Shown: positions 1 through 9,000 of the stretch, one piece after another
Position numbering within the stretch: the first letter of the stretch is position 1
Layout: each line of letters starts with the position of its first letter
Origin: a virus
Virus record (IMG/VR): IMGVR_UViG_3300028364_000048
Coordinates: 1 to 50,672 of that record
DNA: 50,672 bases
Direction: 5' to 3' (one strand)
Translations under genes and position numbers: made by a program
Notes under the pieces: model-generated
The model's database searches: none
What the model was told of the DNA's origin: nothing
The model's input: the letters and a program-made list of their open reading frames with translations, nothing else

Positions 1-1
1 G

Positions 2-2098
2 CTGATGAATGGGATCGGCGGGGCATCGGACGCATTGGCTGATTTTGTAATGCGCGGGATGCGCGGGTTTGAAGATCTCAAGGACTCAGTGATAAACAGC
101 TTCAAGTCCATGCTGTCGCAGATGATATCAATGGCGGCCCGCAACAAGATCATGCTGTCCATCGGCGGGTCTGCCTCGCCTGTCTCAGCGGGCGGTATGC
201 CGGGCGGAGGCATGATGGGCAGCCTGATGGGGTCGTTCGGTGGCGGAGGCGGCATAGCGGGTCTCGCAGGCGGTGCAGGCTTCCTGGGCGGCGCTGGCAA
301 CGTGATTGGTGGCCTGGCGTCCGGCGGCCTGGCTGGCGGCGGAGCGGCAATCAGTTCAGCCGTAGGCGGCGCAAGCATGGCGGCAGGCGTAGGTAGCTTT
401 GCGATGGCGGCTGGTGCTGTTGCGGTCCCCCTCGTTGCGGCTGCTGCTGCATTCAGCTTTTTGAGTTCCAAGACAAAAGAGTTGGACAGGGGCATCATGG
501 CGACTGTGACCGGCGCCGACACGCTGGTGCAGCAGTTCGATAAGGTTCGGAAAAGCCGATTCTGGGGACTGTCAAAACGGGTCAGATCGAGACTGAGCGA
601 TGCTGACGACGCGACCACCGACGCGATCACGAACACGGTCAATTCACTGCAAGCGGGGGTGCGGGCATCTGCGGAAGCACTGGGAATTTCGGCAGATGCG
701 TTTGACGATTTCAGCTACCGCCTTCGCATCAGCACCAAGGGGATGAGCGGCGAGGCGGCGCAGCAGGCTGTGCAAAACGCACTGGTAGGGATGGCAGACG
801 CGATGGCATCCATGGCACCCGGTATGAGCGCGTTCAGCGACGCAGGAAACGTCGATGCGCTTATTGCAGCGGCTGCACGGGAACGGGACGCTAGGAAAGC
901 TGCAATTAATGCCCCCATCATCGTAGGGACGGGCGAAACTTGGGGGCGAGGACCGTCCAGCAACAAGATCATGCGAATGGTAGAGGCAGACCGAAAGTTT
1001 GCAAATGCATCTGCTGAAATCCGCAGGGCTGCCACGGCTGGAAATGCGGAACTCCTGAGCCGATTTGCTCGGAGCCTTCTCACCGTAAATGCCTCAATGG
1101 AAACGCTTGGTTTGACAGTCCGCAGCGTTTCACTTGAGAGCGGCGCAGCGTCAGATGCATTTGCCGCGTTATTTGGCGGGCTGGAAAGGTTCACAGAAGT
1201 CAGCCAATTCTATTATGAGAACTTCTACAGTGATGCTGAACGTGTGGCGCGCGCGACTCAGTTGCTTTCGGCAGAATTGAAAAGATTTGGTGTAGACTCC
1301 ATACCAGCCACGCGCGAAGCATTTAGAGCAATAGTCGAGTGGAACGACGCTGCGGGGAAAAGTGGCGTCGTGGCTGGGCTTATGCAACTTGGGCCCGCAT
1401 TTATTGGAGTCAGAGACGGGATCGACGCGCTTGCAGCAGCGGCCAAAGACGCCGGCACGGTCCTTGACAGCCCAGCCACCAGAGAAGCAGCACGTATCGC
1501 GGCTGAGCGATTTGGAATCGAGACACAGCTTGCAAGGGTGCTGGGCAACACGCTAGAATTGCGCCGTCGCGAGTTGGAAGCGCTTGATCCCACCAACCGC
1601 GCACTGATGGAATATGTTCATTCAATGCAGGACGCAGAGTCCGTCACATCTGAGCGGCTTGGGCTGGAAAAGACCCTGCTCGCATTGCAGGGCAACACGA
1701 ACGAGCTGCGCCGTCGCGAACTGGAAGCGCTTGATCCAGCGAACCGCGCATTGCAGCAAATGATATGGGGCCTGGAGGAAGCAGCCAAAGCCATGGCCGA
1801 TCTCAATCCGGACCTTTTCGCAACGATGTTCGATTTTCAGCTCGCGCAGGCTGTCGCTGCAAATGGACCTGGCCCTGCCAACTCGACAAGCGCGCCGATG
1901 TCCGCACCATCATACACTGCACCGGTTGCCACCGATGGTGCAACCGTTATAGAACTGCGCGAAATGAATAGGCGGATGCAGCGTATGGAAGATGAGCAAC
2001 GCCAGTACCATCTGACCGACATGCGGCAGGGTAAGAAATCGTCGGACACGCTTCAGCGGTGGGAGGCGATCGGCCTACCGGTGGAGCGCACGTCATGA
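2..2098 (+). CDS. Tail tape measure protein, C-terminal part
   Basis: This is the C-terminal ~700 residues of the tape measure protein, which fills the tail tube and sets its length. The frame is open from base 2 and the first ATG (base 5) is internal. The first ~45 residues (RGFEDLKDSVINSFKSML) are amphipathic and resemble the conserved C-terminal region of lambda-type tape measures. A long Gly/Ala-rich hydrophobic stretch follows (about residues 55-155), then helical sequence. Two copies of a segment containing ELRRRELEALDP occur near residues 520 and 560. The N-terminus is at 50564 at the other end of the window; part of the gene is missing between the two ends. The stop overlaps the next start (ATGA). 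Confidence 0.85.
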   Translation: MMNGIGGASDALADFVMRGMRGFEDLKDSVINSFKSMLSQMISMAARNKIMLSIGGSASPVSAGGMPGGGMMGSLMGSFGGGGGIAGLAGGAGFLGGAGNVIGGLASGGLAGGGAAISSAVGGASMAAGVGSFAMAAGAVAVPLVAAAAAFSFLSSKTKELDRGIMATVTGADTLVQQFDKVRKSRFWGLSKRVRSRLSDADDATTDAITNTVNSLQAGVRASAEALGISADAFDDFSYRLRISTKGMSGEAAQQAVQNALVGMADAMASMAPGMSAFSDAGNVDALIAAAARERDARKAAINAPIIVGTGETWGRGPSSNKIMRMVEADRKFANASAEIRRAATAGNAELLSRFARSLLTVNASMETLGLTVRSVSLESGAASDAFAALFGGLERFTEVSQFYYENFYSDAERVARATQLLSAELKRFGVDSIPATREAFRAIVEWNDAAGKSGVVAGLMQLGPAFIGVRDGIDALAAAAKDAGTVLDSPATREAARIAAERFGIETQLARVLGNTLELRRRELEALDPTNRALMEYVHSMQDAESVTSERLGLEKTLLALQGNTNELRRRELEALDPANRALQQMIWGLEEAAKAMADLNPDLFATMFDFQLAQAVAANGPGPANSTSAPMSAPSYTAPVATDGATVIELREMNRRMQRMEDEQRQYHLTDMRQGKKSSDTLQRWEAIGLPVERTS

Positions 2099-3021
2099 AA
2101 GTAGTCCAGCCAATCACAATTAACGACAGCACCTTAACTGCCAGCAACCTGCCAGAAGCGGATCACGCCGAATGGAACAGCGCCACTGACTATGCTGTGG
2201 GGCAGCGTGTGATGATGGTCTCGACGCATTCAGTTTATGAGGCAGTGGCGATTAGCACAGACAGGACCCCTGGTCTCCCAGCCAATATATTCAGCGACCA
2301 AAACACCGGTGGCGTATGGCTGCGCGTGGGTGCGACAAACCGATGGAAGGCATTTGACCAAAGGATTACTGATCAGGTTACAAATTCCGAGACAATCTCA
2401 TACACATTGGTTACGCCCAAGCTGTCGGATGGGCTTGCACTGTTCAATCTGAAAGCAGTCAGTGTTGAAGTTGTTGTGAGAGATCTATCAAACTCTATCG
2501 TCTATGAAGAGACGCAGGATATTGTAGACAGTTCGAGCATCATTGATTGGTTCACATTCTTTACCTGGGATGGCGAGTTCCAGACAGAGGCTCTTTTTAC
2601 AGGCTTCCCTGCATACGCCGGGCACACTGTTCAGATCACAATATCTAATGGCCCAGGCGCTGTTGCTGCTGTGGGGCAAGTAGTGCTTGGTAGGTTGAGA
2701 GACCTCGGTGAGACGTTGGGAGGAACAGAAATCGGCATTCGTGACTTCTCCACAAAAGGGCGCGACACATTCGGTAATGTCACACTCGTTCAGCGAGCAT
2801 TTGCCCAGACAGTCAACTTCCAATTTAGTATGCCTGTTAAAGACGAACGTCGCGTCCAAAGGATTGTGTCTGAATTACGTGGCATCCCTGCGGTTTATTT
2901 TGCATCACTAGAAACGCTTGACCGTGGCACATTGATTTATGGATTTTATCCCGACTTCTCAATCCCGCTTTCTTCTGCAGGGGTTTCATTCGCAACGCTT
3001 GAAATCGAAGGTCTCATCTGA
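2095..3021 (+). CDS. Distal tail protein with carbohydrate-binding-like N-terminus
   Basis: A 308-residue protein whose start overlaps the tape measure stop (ATGA at 2095). Its place directly after the tape measure suggests a distal tail or hub component. Residues ~25-65 (EWNSATDYAVGQRVM then VYEAV) look like the short aromatic repeat of chitin-binding-type CBM5/12 modules, which occur in phage tail proteins. The remainder is beta-rich, and the last ~40 residues (GIPAVYFASLETLDRGTLIYG) look like a compact beta domain. The specific function is not established. A longer reading from 2059 is possible, but coupling favours 2095. Confidence 0.6.
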   Translation: MKVVQPITINDSTLTASNLPEADHAEWNSATDYAVGQRVMMVSTHSVYEAVAISTDRTPGLPANIFSDQNTGGVWLRVGATNRWKAFDQRITDQVTNSETISYTLVTPKLSDGLALFNLKAVSVEVVVRDLSNSIVYEETQDIVDSSSIIDWFTFFTWDGEFQTEALFTGFPAYAGHTVQITISNGPGAVAAVGQVVLGRLRDLGETLGGTEIGIRDFSTKGRDTFGNVTLVQRAFAQTVNFQFSMPVKDERRVQRIVSELRGIPAVYFASLETLDRGTLIYGFYPDFSIPLSSAGVSFATLEIEGLI

Positions 3022-4118
3022 TGCCATTCCCTCCCATATCTCCGATCCCTGCGCCTCCCACACTTTCCAACCCTGGAGAGTTCCCAGAGAAGGCGCAGAC
3101 ATTCCTCGCCGCATTCCCTGCAATGCGCACACAGTTCAACGCGGCGGGCGTCTATCTGGATGGTGGCCTGACTGATGTGGCTGCGAACGCAGTCAGCGCA
3201 GGCAACAGCGCAGGCGTCGCCACAACGCAGGCTGGCATCGCTACAACGCAGTCTGGCATCGCCACAGACAAAGCCGCTGTCGCCACAACTCAGGCCAACA
3301 CAGCAGTGGCATTCGCCACTGCTGTGGCACAAAACAGCGGCGTCTCGGGCCGAAACTTGATAATAAACGGGTCTGGCCGCATCAACCAGGGGGATTACGT
3401 CAGCGGCACAGCCGCAGGTTCTGTAAACCAGTTCGCGCTTGACCAGTGGTTTATTCGCCTTCCTAATCAAAGTTTGACATTCCCCGGCACACCCGGCAGC
3501 GTCTTTAACGCAGCCCGCATGATGACCGCCCCTAGCCTTGGCGTGGGGCAGGTGGTCGAAGGCTTGAACATTATTGGTGGGACTTATATTCTTAATTGGG
3601 CCGGCACTGCCACCGGATTTGTTAACAATATTGGGCGCGCTAAAGGTCAACCGTTTACGCTGCCCGCTGGCGTCGACGCGAATATCTCACTTCTCAACGG
3701 CACTTTCACTGATGTGCAGCTTGAACTTGCCACAGTTGGATCATCCGGCTTTAGTGTCAATTCCGGCAATGGCCAGATATCAATCGTTGCAGGTAATCCT
3801 GTCCCAACTGCGTTTGAGCGGATCGATATCGGGTTGGAGTTGGTTAAGTGCAAAAGATATTTCCAGCAAGGTCAAATCGATCGGGAGTGGAGACCAAGCA
3901 GCGCAAGCGAAGTAGATCGGATGACCTATTTGCTTCCTGTAGAAATGCGAACAGATTTCATCCTAGGAACTAATTTCCTTTTCACCAATAACGTTCTTTC
4001 CGGGTCGGTCGAGGGGTATAGCAGGATAGCGATCAAACACAGAATAACCGGAAATGCCGCTTCGCAAAGCGTGCGCAGCATAGTGAACTGGACAGCAAGT
4101 GCGAGGCAAACACCATGA
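3021..4118 (+). CDS. Tail fibre-like protein
   Basis: A 365-residue protein translated from a start that shares one base with the previous stop (TGATG). Residues ~60-95 form a short Ala/Thr/Gln-rich repeat (VATTQAGIATTQSGIAT) typical of coiled or shaft regions. The segment GRNLIINGSGRINQGDYVSG (~110-130) is the recurrent opening of a C-terminal fibre domain in many phage fibre proteins. Probably a side or central fibre that touches the host surface. The assignment rests on repeats and position, not on a catalytic motif. Confidence 0.65.
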   Translation: MPFPPISPIPAPPTLSNPGEFPEKAQTFLAAFPAMRTQFNAAGVYLDGGLTDVAANAVSAGNSAGVATTQAGIATTQSGIATDKAAVATTQANTAVAFATAVAQNSGVSGRNLIINGSGRINQGDYVSGTAAGSVNQFALDQWFIRLPNQSLTFPGTPGSVFNAARMMTAPSLGVGQVVEGLNIIGGTYILNWAGTATGFVNNIGRAKGQPFTLPAGVDANISLLNGTFTDVQLELATVGSSGFSVNSGNGQISIVAGNPVPTAFERIDIGLELVKCKRYFQQGQIDREWRPSSASEVDRMTYLLPVEMRTDFILGTNFLFTNNVLSGSVEGYSRIAIKHRITGNAASQSVRSIVNWTASARQTP

Positions 4119-4132
4119 TCGAGGAAAACTAG

Positions 4133-4483
4133 ATGGAGCTGATCTTGGCAATAGCGCTCAGCCACCACATCGGCATGGAGGGAGACTACAACGAAATCCA
4201 TCCGCACGTTCAGCTGCAATTGGACAGCGGGTTTGTTGCGGGCGCTTTTCTAAACAGCGAAAGCAACGTGTCACCATATCTGGGTTGGCGGTTTGAGTAC
4301 GATGCCGCGTTCATGGAGTTGGGCGCAGTTGCTGGATATGCTGCCATCACCGTCGCGCCGTATGTTCGGGTCGGTTACGAAATCAAACAGGGTGTGGATT
4401 TATTTCTGGCACCAGTGATGGAATTTAATGACGACGACGAAGTAAATGTCGGCGCTGTCATTGGACTATCGGTAAGGATGTAA
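4133..4483 (+). CDS. Small protein with beta-barrel-like strands, unknown function
   Basis: 116 residues, preceded by GAGGAAAA. It is not recognised. Alternating hydrophobic/polar strands with Gly and aromatic ends (VAGAFLNSE, PYLGWRFEYD, APYVRVGYEI, VNVGAVIGLSV) look like antiparallel strands of a small barrel. There is no convincing signal peptide. It lies between a fibre gene and the lysis genes, where phages often place adhesin accessory or cell-surface-modifying proteins. No function is claimed. Confidence 0.5.
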   Translation: MELILAIALSHHIGMEGDYNEIHPHVQLQLDSGFVAGAFLNSESNVSPYLGWRFEYDAAFMELGAVAGYAAITVAPYVRVGYEIKQGVDLFLAPVMEFNDDDEVNVGAVIGLSVRM

Positions 4484-4484
4484 A

Positions 4485-4826
4485 ATGGTCAATGGCCCAA
4501 GAATAACAAATGATGACCGTGGGATTACGATCAATAAGAGTTTGTTTATGTTGATATTGGTTCCGCTTGTAACTCTTATCTTTTGGTTCGGGACAAGCAC
4601 ATCAACTAGTAAAGGGCAGATCACGGTCTTGCAGGAAAGGCAGGTTGAGGACCGGGAGTTAATTAGGGATAATCAGCTCCAAATCAATATACTGCGCATG
4701 TCAAACGCGCGGATCGACCAGCGGCTTATGAACATCGAGCAATCACAAACGCGGCAGGAAGAAGTTATGGCCGAAATCCTGCAATACTTGAGAAACCCGG
4801 ACAAAAGATTGGTGCCCTCGCCATGA
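4485..4826 (+). CDS. Membrane-anchored coiled-coil protein in the lysis cassette
   Basis: 113 residues. One transmembrane segment (~residues 20-38, LFMLILVPLVTLIFWFG) precedes a long charged heptad-like helix (~45-100) rich in Gln, Arg and Glu. The start is one base after the previous stop and the stop overlaps the endolysin start (ATGA at 4823), so it belongs to the lysis operon. The shape fits a spanin-like, holin-accessory or antiholin protein. A separate holin candidate and Rz/Rz1 pair lie downstream, so the exact role is open. Confidence 0.6.
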   Translation: MVNGPRITNDDRGITINKSLFMLILVPLVTLIFWFGTSTSTSKGQITVLQERQVEDRELIRDNQLQINILRMSNARIDQRLMNIEQSQTRQEEVMAEILQYLRNPDKRLVPSP

Positions 4827-5440
4827 ACCGTATCATAATTCACTGGACAGCCGGGGTGAACAAGGCCACCGCAACCGACAAGCGACACTACCACATAATT
4901 GTCGAAGGCGATGGCAACATCGTGGCGGGCAATCATCCGGTTTCAGCCAATGACCCGATCCGCTCCCCGAACGATGGCAGCACATATGCCGCGCACACAC
5001 GGGGAGCGAATACCAAAGCCATTGGTGTCGCCATGGCCGGGATGCGTGGCGCGAAGGAACGGCCATTCGACCACGGGCTGTCGCCGATCACAAGTGTCCA
5101 GGTTGCAGCGCTTGTTGCCGAAGTGGCCAGACTGTGCCGCCTCCACGGCATCCCCGTGACGCGCGAAAACGTCCTGACCCATGCCGAGGTGCAGTCAACG
5201 CTCGGCATTGCTCAGCGCGCCAAGTGGGACGTGAAGTGGTTGCCGGGAATGCCGACGGCGGTTGACGCGCATGAAATCGGAGACCATCTGCGCGAGCGTG
5301 TGGCTACGGCGATTAATCACACACCGCGACCCATGGCACCTGATATTCCAACACCCGCACCAGCATCTGGTTTCTGGGCCCGGTTCACCTCCGCAATCAA
5401 GCGGTTTTCAAAAAGGATAGCGCGATGTTTCTCGCAGTAA
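4823..5440 (+). CDS. Endolysin: N-acetylmuramoyl-L-alanine amidase (amidase_2, T7 lysozyme-like)
   Basis: A 205-residue peptidoglycan hydrolase that cuts the bond between muramic acid and L-alanine. The opening IIIHWTAG places the first zinc ligand at His7. RHYHIIVEGDG (21-31) and AHTRGANTKAIGVAMAG (57-73) match the amidase_2/PGRP core, and LTHAE supplies His120, with KWD near 134-136 completing the catalytic region. The C-terminal ~40 residues are Pro-rich, then basic (SAIKRFSKRIARCF), perhaps contacting the membrane. No signal peptide is seen, so release should need a holin. It overlaps both neighbours. Confidence 0.88.
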   Translation: MNRIIIHWTAGVNKATATDKRHYHIIVEGDGNIVAGNHPVSANDPIRSPNDGSTYAAHTRGANTKAIGVAMAGMRGAKERPFDHGLSPITSVQVAALVAEVARLCRLHGIPVTRENVLTHAEVQSTLGIAQRAKWDVKWLPGMPTAVDAHEIGDHLRERVATAINHTPRPMAPDIPTPAPASGFWARFTSAIKRFSKRIARCFSQ

Positions 5441-5622
5441 GGATGATGATCTACGTCTTGGCGGTGCCCGCAGCGGCAATGCTGGGCGGCTCGTTTGATC
5501 CCGAGACTGGCAATCTATGCCTCAATGTTGATACCGCCATGTCCCTGATCGGCGGCGGAGCTGTGGCTGCGACCACATTCGCATCTTCGCGCTGGACCAA
5601 GCGTCGTGGCGGCGCAACGTGA
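5425..5622 (+). CDS. Holin candidate
   Basis: A 65-residue membrane protein that starts inside the amidase gene behind AAGGA. Two hydrophobic segments (~3-21 MIYVLAVPAAAMLGG and ~38-52 MSLIGGGAVAATTF) are joined by a short loop with PETG, and the C-terminus is basic (RWTKRRGGAT). Size, two-helix layout, basic tail and position between endolysin and Rz fit a small holin that permeabilises the inner membrane. No family-specific motif is available, so the call is by context. Confidence 0.6.
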   Translation: MFLAVRMMIYVLAVPAAAMLGGSFDPETGNLCLNVDTAMSLIGGGAVAATTFASSRWTKRRGGAT

Positions 5623-5888
5623 TCTGGACCGCCATCCTTTCCAGCAAGCCCGTACGATGGCTAATTGGGGCCGCGCTGGCGGTCTTGGCGTTTCTGGGCA
5701 TCATTGTAAGCCAACGACGTGATGCGGCTCAGGACACCCGTGCAGAGGCGGAAAACACCCACACGCGCGAATATGCAACGAAGCGAAAGGAGCTCGACAA
5801 TGAGGATCTTGGTATTGGTGCCAGTGATGCTGATCGGATTGAGCGGCTGCATGACATCGCAGACCGGCGGAGCGGCGGCGGTGATTGA
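5619..5888 (+). CDS. Rz: Inner-membrane spanin (Rz-like)
   Basis: An 89-residue GTG-start gene overlapping the previous stop (GTGA). Residues ~12-31 (VRWLIGAALAVLAFLGIIV) form a single N-terminal anchor followed by a charged periplasmic helix (RRDAAQDTRAEAENTHTRE). This is the usual plan of Rz-type i-spanins, which act with an outer-membrane lipoprotein to fuse the two membranes at the end of lysis. A lipoprotein gene starts inside it in another frame, the classical Rz/Rz1 arrangement. Confidence 0.78.
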   Translation: MIWTAILSSKPVRWLIGAALAVLAFLGIIVSQRRDAAQDTRAEAENTHTREYATKRKELDNEDLGIGASDADRIERLHDIADRRSGGGD

Positions 5889-6000
5889 CGCCAGCGCGCC
5901 TTTTGTCGGGCCGTGTGCAGGCGCGCTCGCTGGTGAGAGTATGCCCACTGCCCGCGAGCGGTGCCTACCGCTCCTGGTGATCCTGGACGGTGCAACGTGA
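5800..6000 (+). CDS. Rz1: Outer-membrane spanin lipoprotein (Rz1-like)
   Basis: A 66-residue gene nested out of frame in the 3' part of the Rz-like gene. The start chosen (ATG 5800) follows AAAGGAG. It encodes a lipoprotein signal MRILVLVPVMLIGLSGC with lipobox LSGC, so Cys17 is the expected lipidated residue. The exported part is short with several prolines (SAPFVGPCAG). It should sit in the outer membrane and bind the Rz partner. The open frame extends back to 5719 but that part lacks signal-peptide character. Confidence 0.82.
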   Translation: MRILVLVPVMLIGLSGCMTSQTGGAAAVIDASAPFVGPCAGALAGESMPTARERCLPLLVILDGAT

Positions 6001-6050
6001 CCCGCGCTCAAAATTCGTGTATATCACGCAGCAACACATAAGGAAAAACC

Positions 6051-9000
6051 ATGAGCGGCTATCTTTTATTCCACGTCCCTACAGAAACGTGCACAATCGT
6101 CACAGGGTCTCTGCCACTTGCGGTCAATGCGCCTCAAGGGGGAGGGACATACCGTGTCTACGAGCTTGGCCTTCCGTTTGACATAGTTGTTGCTGCCACG
6201 GTCACGGCACCTAGCACAATGGCAGCCCCAACGCTGACCGGCGGCGAGACGCAGATCACGATCGCCCCGCCTTCCGCACCAAATCTGAACGGTGGAACGC
6301 TTCTGACGGACGGCTACCGGTTCCTGGTCTACAGCGCTGCGGACGCGCTGCTTGCCACGGTTGATCGTGGCAATCTTGCGGAGTTTAATGTGACGGGCCT
6401 GAGCGCGCAGACCGGCGTTTATGCGACCGTCTTCGCGCGCACCAACAATGGTAATGGCGCGGCCAGCGCGGCCTCAAATACTGTGGCGGTTACAGCCGCA
6501 GAAACAGCAACGGCACCGGACGCATTCCTGACCAACGGATGGGCGCTAACGGATAAGCCGAGCGCAGACGGCGACACCCTGACGCTGACGATCAGTGCGC
6601 TGCCCGTTGACAACGGCGGGGCGGCGATCACTTCGATCCAGTATCGGATCGGCACAGGCGCGGCTGTGACTCTCGCAAGCGGTGCTGCAACCGGCGCGCG
6701 CGATATCACAGTGCTTGCCGACACGGAAGCGAGCATCGAGGTACGGGCGGTCAATTCGGTTGGCGCAGGTCCGTGGTCCGCTGCGAAAACGGCCACGCCT
6801 ACGGTCGTTACAGCATCCCTGGCAGGATCACTGCGCTTCCCAGACACGAACGGCCACACGGCGGCGACCAATCTGGTGCTGCGCCAAAGCACCACGAACA
6901 TGCCCGCACCTCTGGCTGCCGATACTGCGTTCTTCGGCATCATTGAACTTCCCAGCGTCGTCCGGAACGAGGAAGAAATCTACACCATCCTGGGCGACGG
7001 GTTTGGTGGCGATGAGTTCACGATTGCTGTCTATGGGCGCGGCCCAAACCTCGGGGAGCGTAGGAACACGGTAACCTGCTTTGCGAATGACACCATTGTT
7101 TCGAGCGTCCTTCCCACCACACTCGAACGGTTCCTTTTGGTCGCTGAGCGGCAAGCGAACAATGTCCGCGTCGGGGTCTATCCGTGCGACGGCAGCACAT
7201 CGCTTCCCGGAACGTTCAAGTCGGCTGTTTCGGGCACAACAGGAGCCTATGCGTGGACCGGCACGGAGTTCCGCATCGGTGACTTCGGCAGCGACGGCAC
7301 CGCACCGGCAGCTACATTTTTGCCCGTCAGCAAACAACGCCGCTTTCCCGGTGAGATTGCACTGCTTGGCTACGTTGACGGCACAGCGACGCAGGCGAAC
7401 TGGGAAAGTATTGCAGCCGGTGCTGACCCGATCACGGTGCTGGGGGCCGCAAATCTGCCTTGGTATCGCCGGTTTGACGGTACCACGGAAACACTTGACC
7501 ACCCGAGTGCTGCCACAGCTGACAGCACCAGCGCGGCCACAGTGTTCGGCACGATGCTGAAAGGCGGGCACATCGTTGCGCAGTCCGAGGCCAAGAGCCT
7601 TCTTGTCAATCCTCTGCCATTGCCCGGACAGGTCTATGGCGTCAAAAAAGCTGTGAACTGGGCCAGCGCTCAGGTTCCGCTTTCCGGCACCGCAGCCGGG
7701 CGCAATGGCGAGACGATAGAAGCGCGCATCCTGTACGAGGGCACCAACAATCTTCTGCTTGACTGGACCGTGGTCGGAAACGTCGCAAGCGGCGCGTGGA
7801 CTGGAACAGTGACCTGCCCCCGGTCCGCGAATGGCTGGTGCTATGTCGAGGTCCGGTCACAGTCTGAGCCAGCCGCAGTTGCAACGCGGATGCAGCCCTT
7901 TGCCGCCGGTTACAAGCTGGTGATGCTGGGGCAGTCGCAAGTGACGATTGCGATGAACGGAACGGGTTTTGGATCCACCGTTACGACACCCCTGAAACTC
8001 ACATACGCCAGTGTTCTCGAAAATGCTCCCGGCGTAAGTCCACTCAAAGCGGGTCGAGTTGGCGGCGATTATGTGTCGGACGCGCTCGCGGAACTGAGCA
8101 ACACGCTCGGTTTGTATTCTAACGACACGCCCATCATGGTTATCCGAGAGTCCGTGAATGGCACCAGGGTCGATCAGTTCCTTGACGACGGGCAAGCTGG
8201 TCGGACATTCGATACCATCGTTGCGTCTGTTGCTGCAGTGGGCGGGGACGTTTCTATTGTGCTTCACCAGTGGGGCACGTCAGATGCTGGGGAGCCTGAC
8301 TATGGAGACCTGCACGATGAACTGAACGCAGCAACGCCGGTTGCACCGATTGACCACAGCCTGCCGCAGGCTTTGGATGCAGGATACGAATATCTGGTCA
8401 TGCCACTGTCCCGGCACAGCAACAACTACATGAACAACATCCGACAAACGTCGATCGCATGGGCGCAGGCGAACAGTAATCCATTCGGGCCGTGGTTTTC
8501 GGACGTTACGATTGACGAAGGTGGCGGGACCACTGGTGCGCACCAAAACATCAGCGTTCTGATGGGGAACCCAAACTGGGGCGCAAAAGCAGGGATCGGC
8601 GTTGCCCGCGCAGTTGGCATTGACACATCGACCAACCCCTACTTCGCGCAAGGTGTGGAATTGTCATCTGATCGGACGAAGATCACAGTCACGCCTGTAT
8701 TGCCGAATGGCGGAACGCTCTATTCGCCCGCGCCCACAAACCTGTCGCAATTCTTTGTTTCTGAGAACGGTGGGAGCAGCTACGCCACGGATGGGTTTAT
8801 TGCGGCAATCGCCGACGGCAAAGTTGAGATCACGAAGGACAGCGCCGGAACTTTCGCAACTGGGTCCATGGTCAGTGTGCGTTCTGACAACCGGAACTTC
8901 GAAAGCGGCGTGTGGTCAGAGGCGGATATTACCGCTGGTGTTCTTTATGAGAGCTACGACAAAGACCGGATGAACCGTGGTCTGATGATTATGGGCGGGC

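Noticed and set aside
2946-3650. 234-residue minus-strand frame under the fibre gene
   Set aside because: Cys/Arg/Gly-rich product created by the fibre's repeats on the opposite strand.
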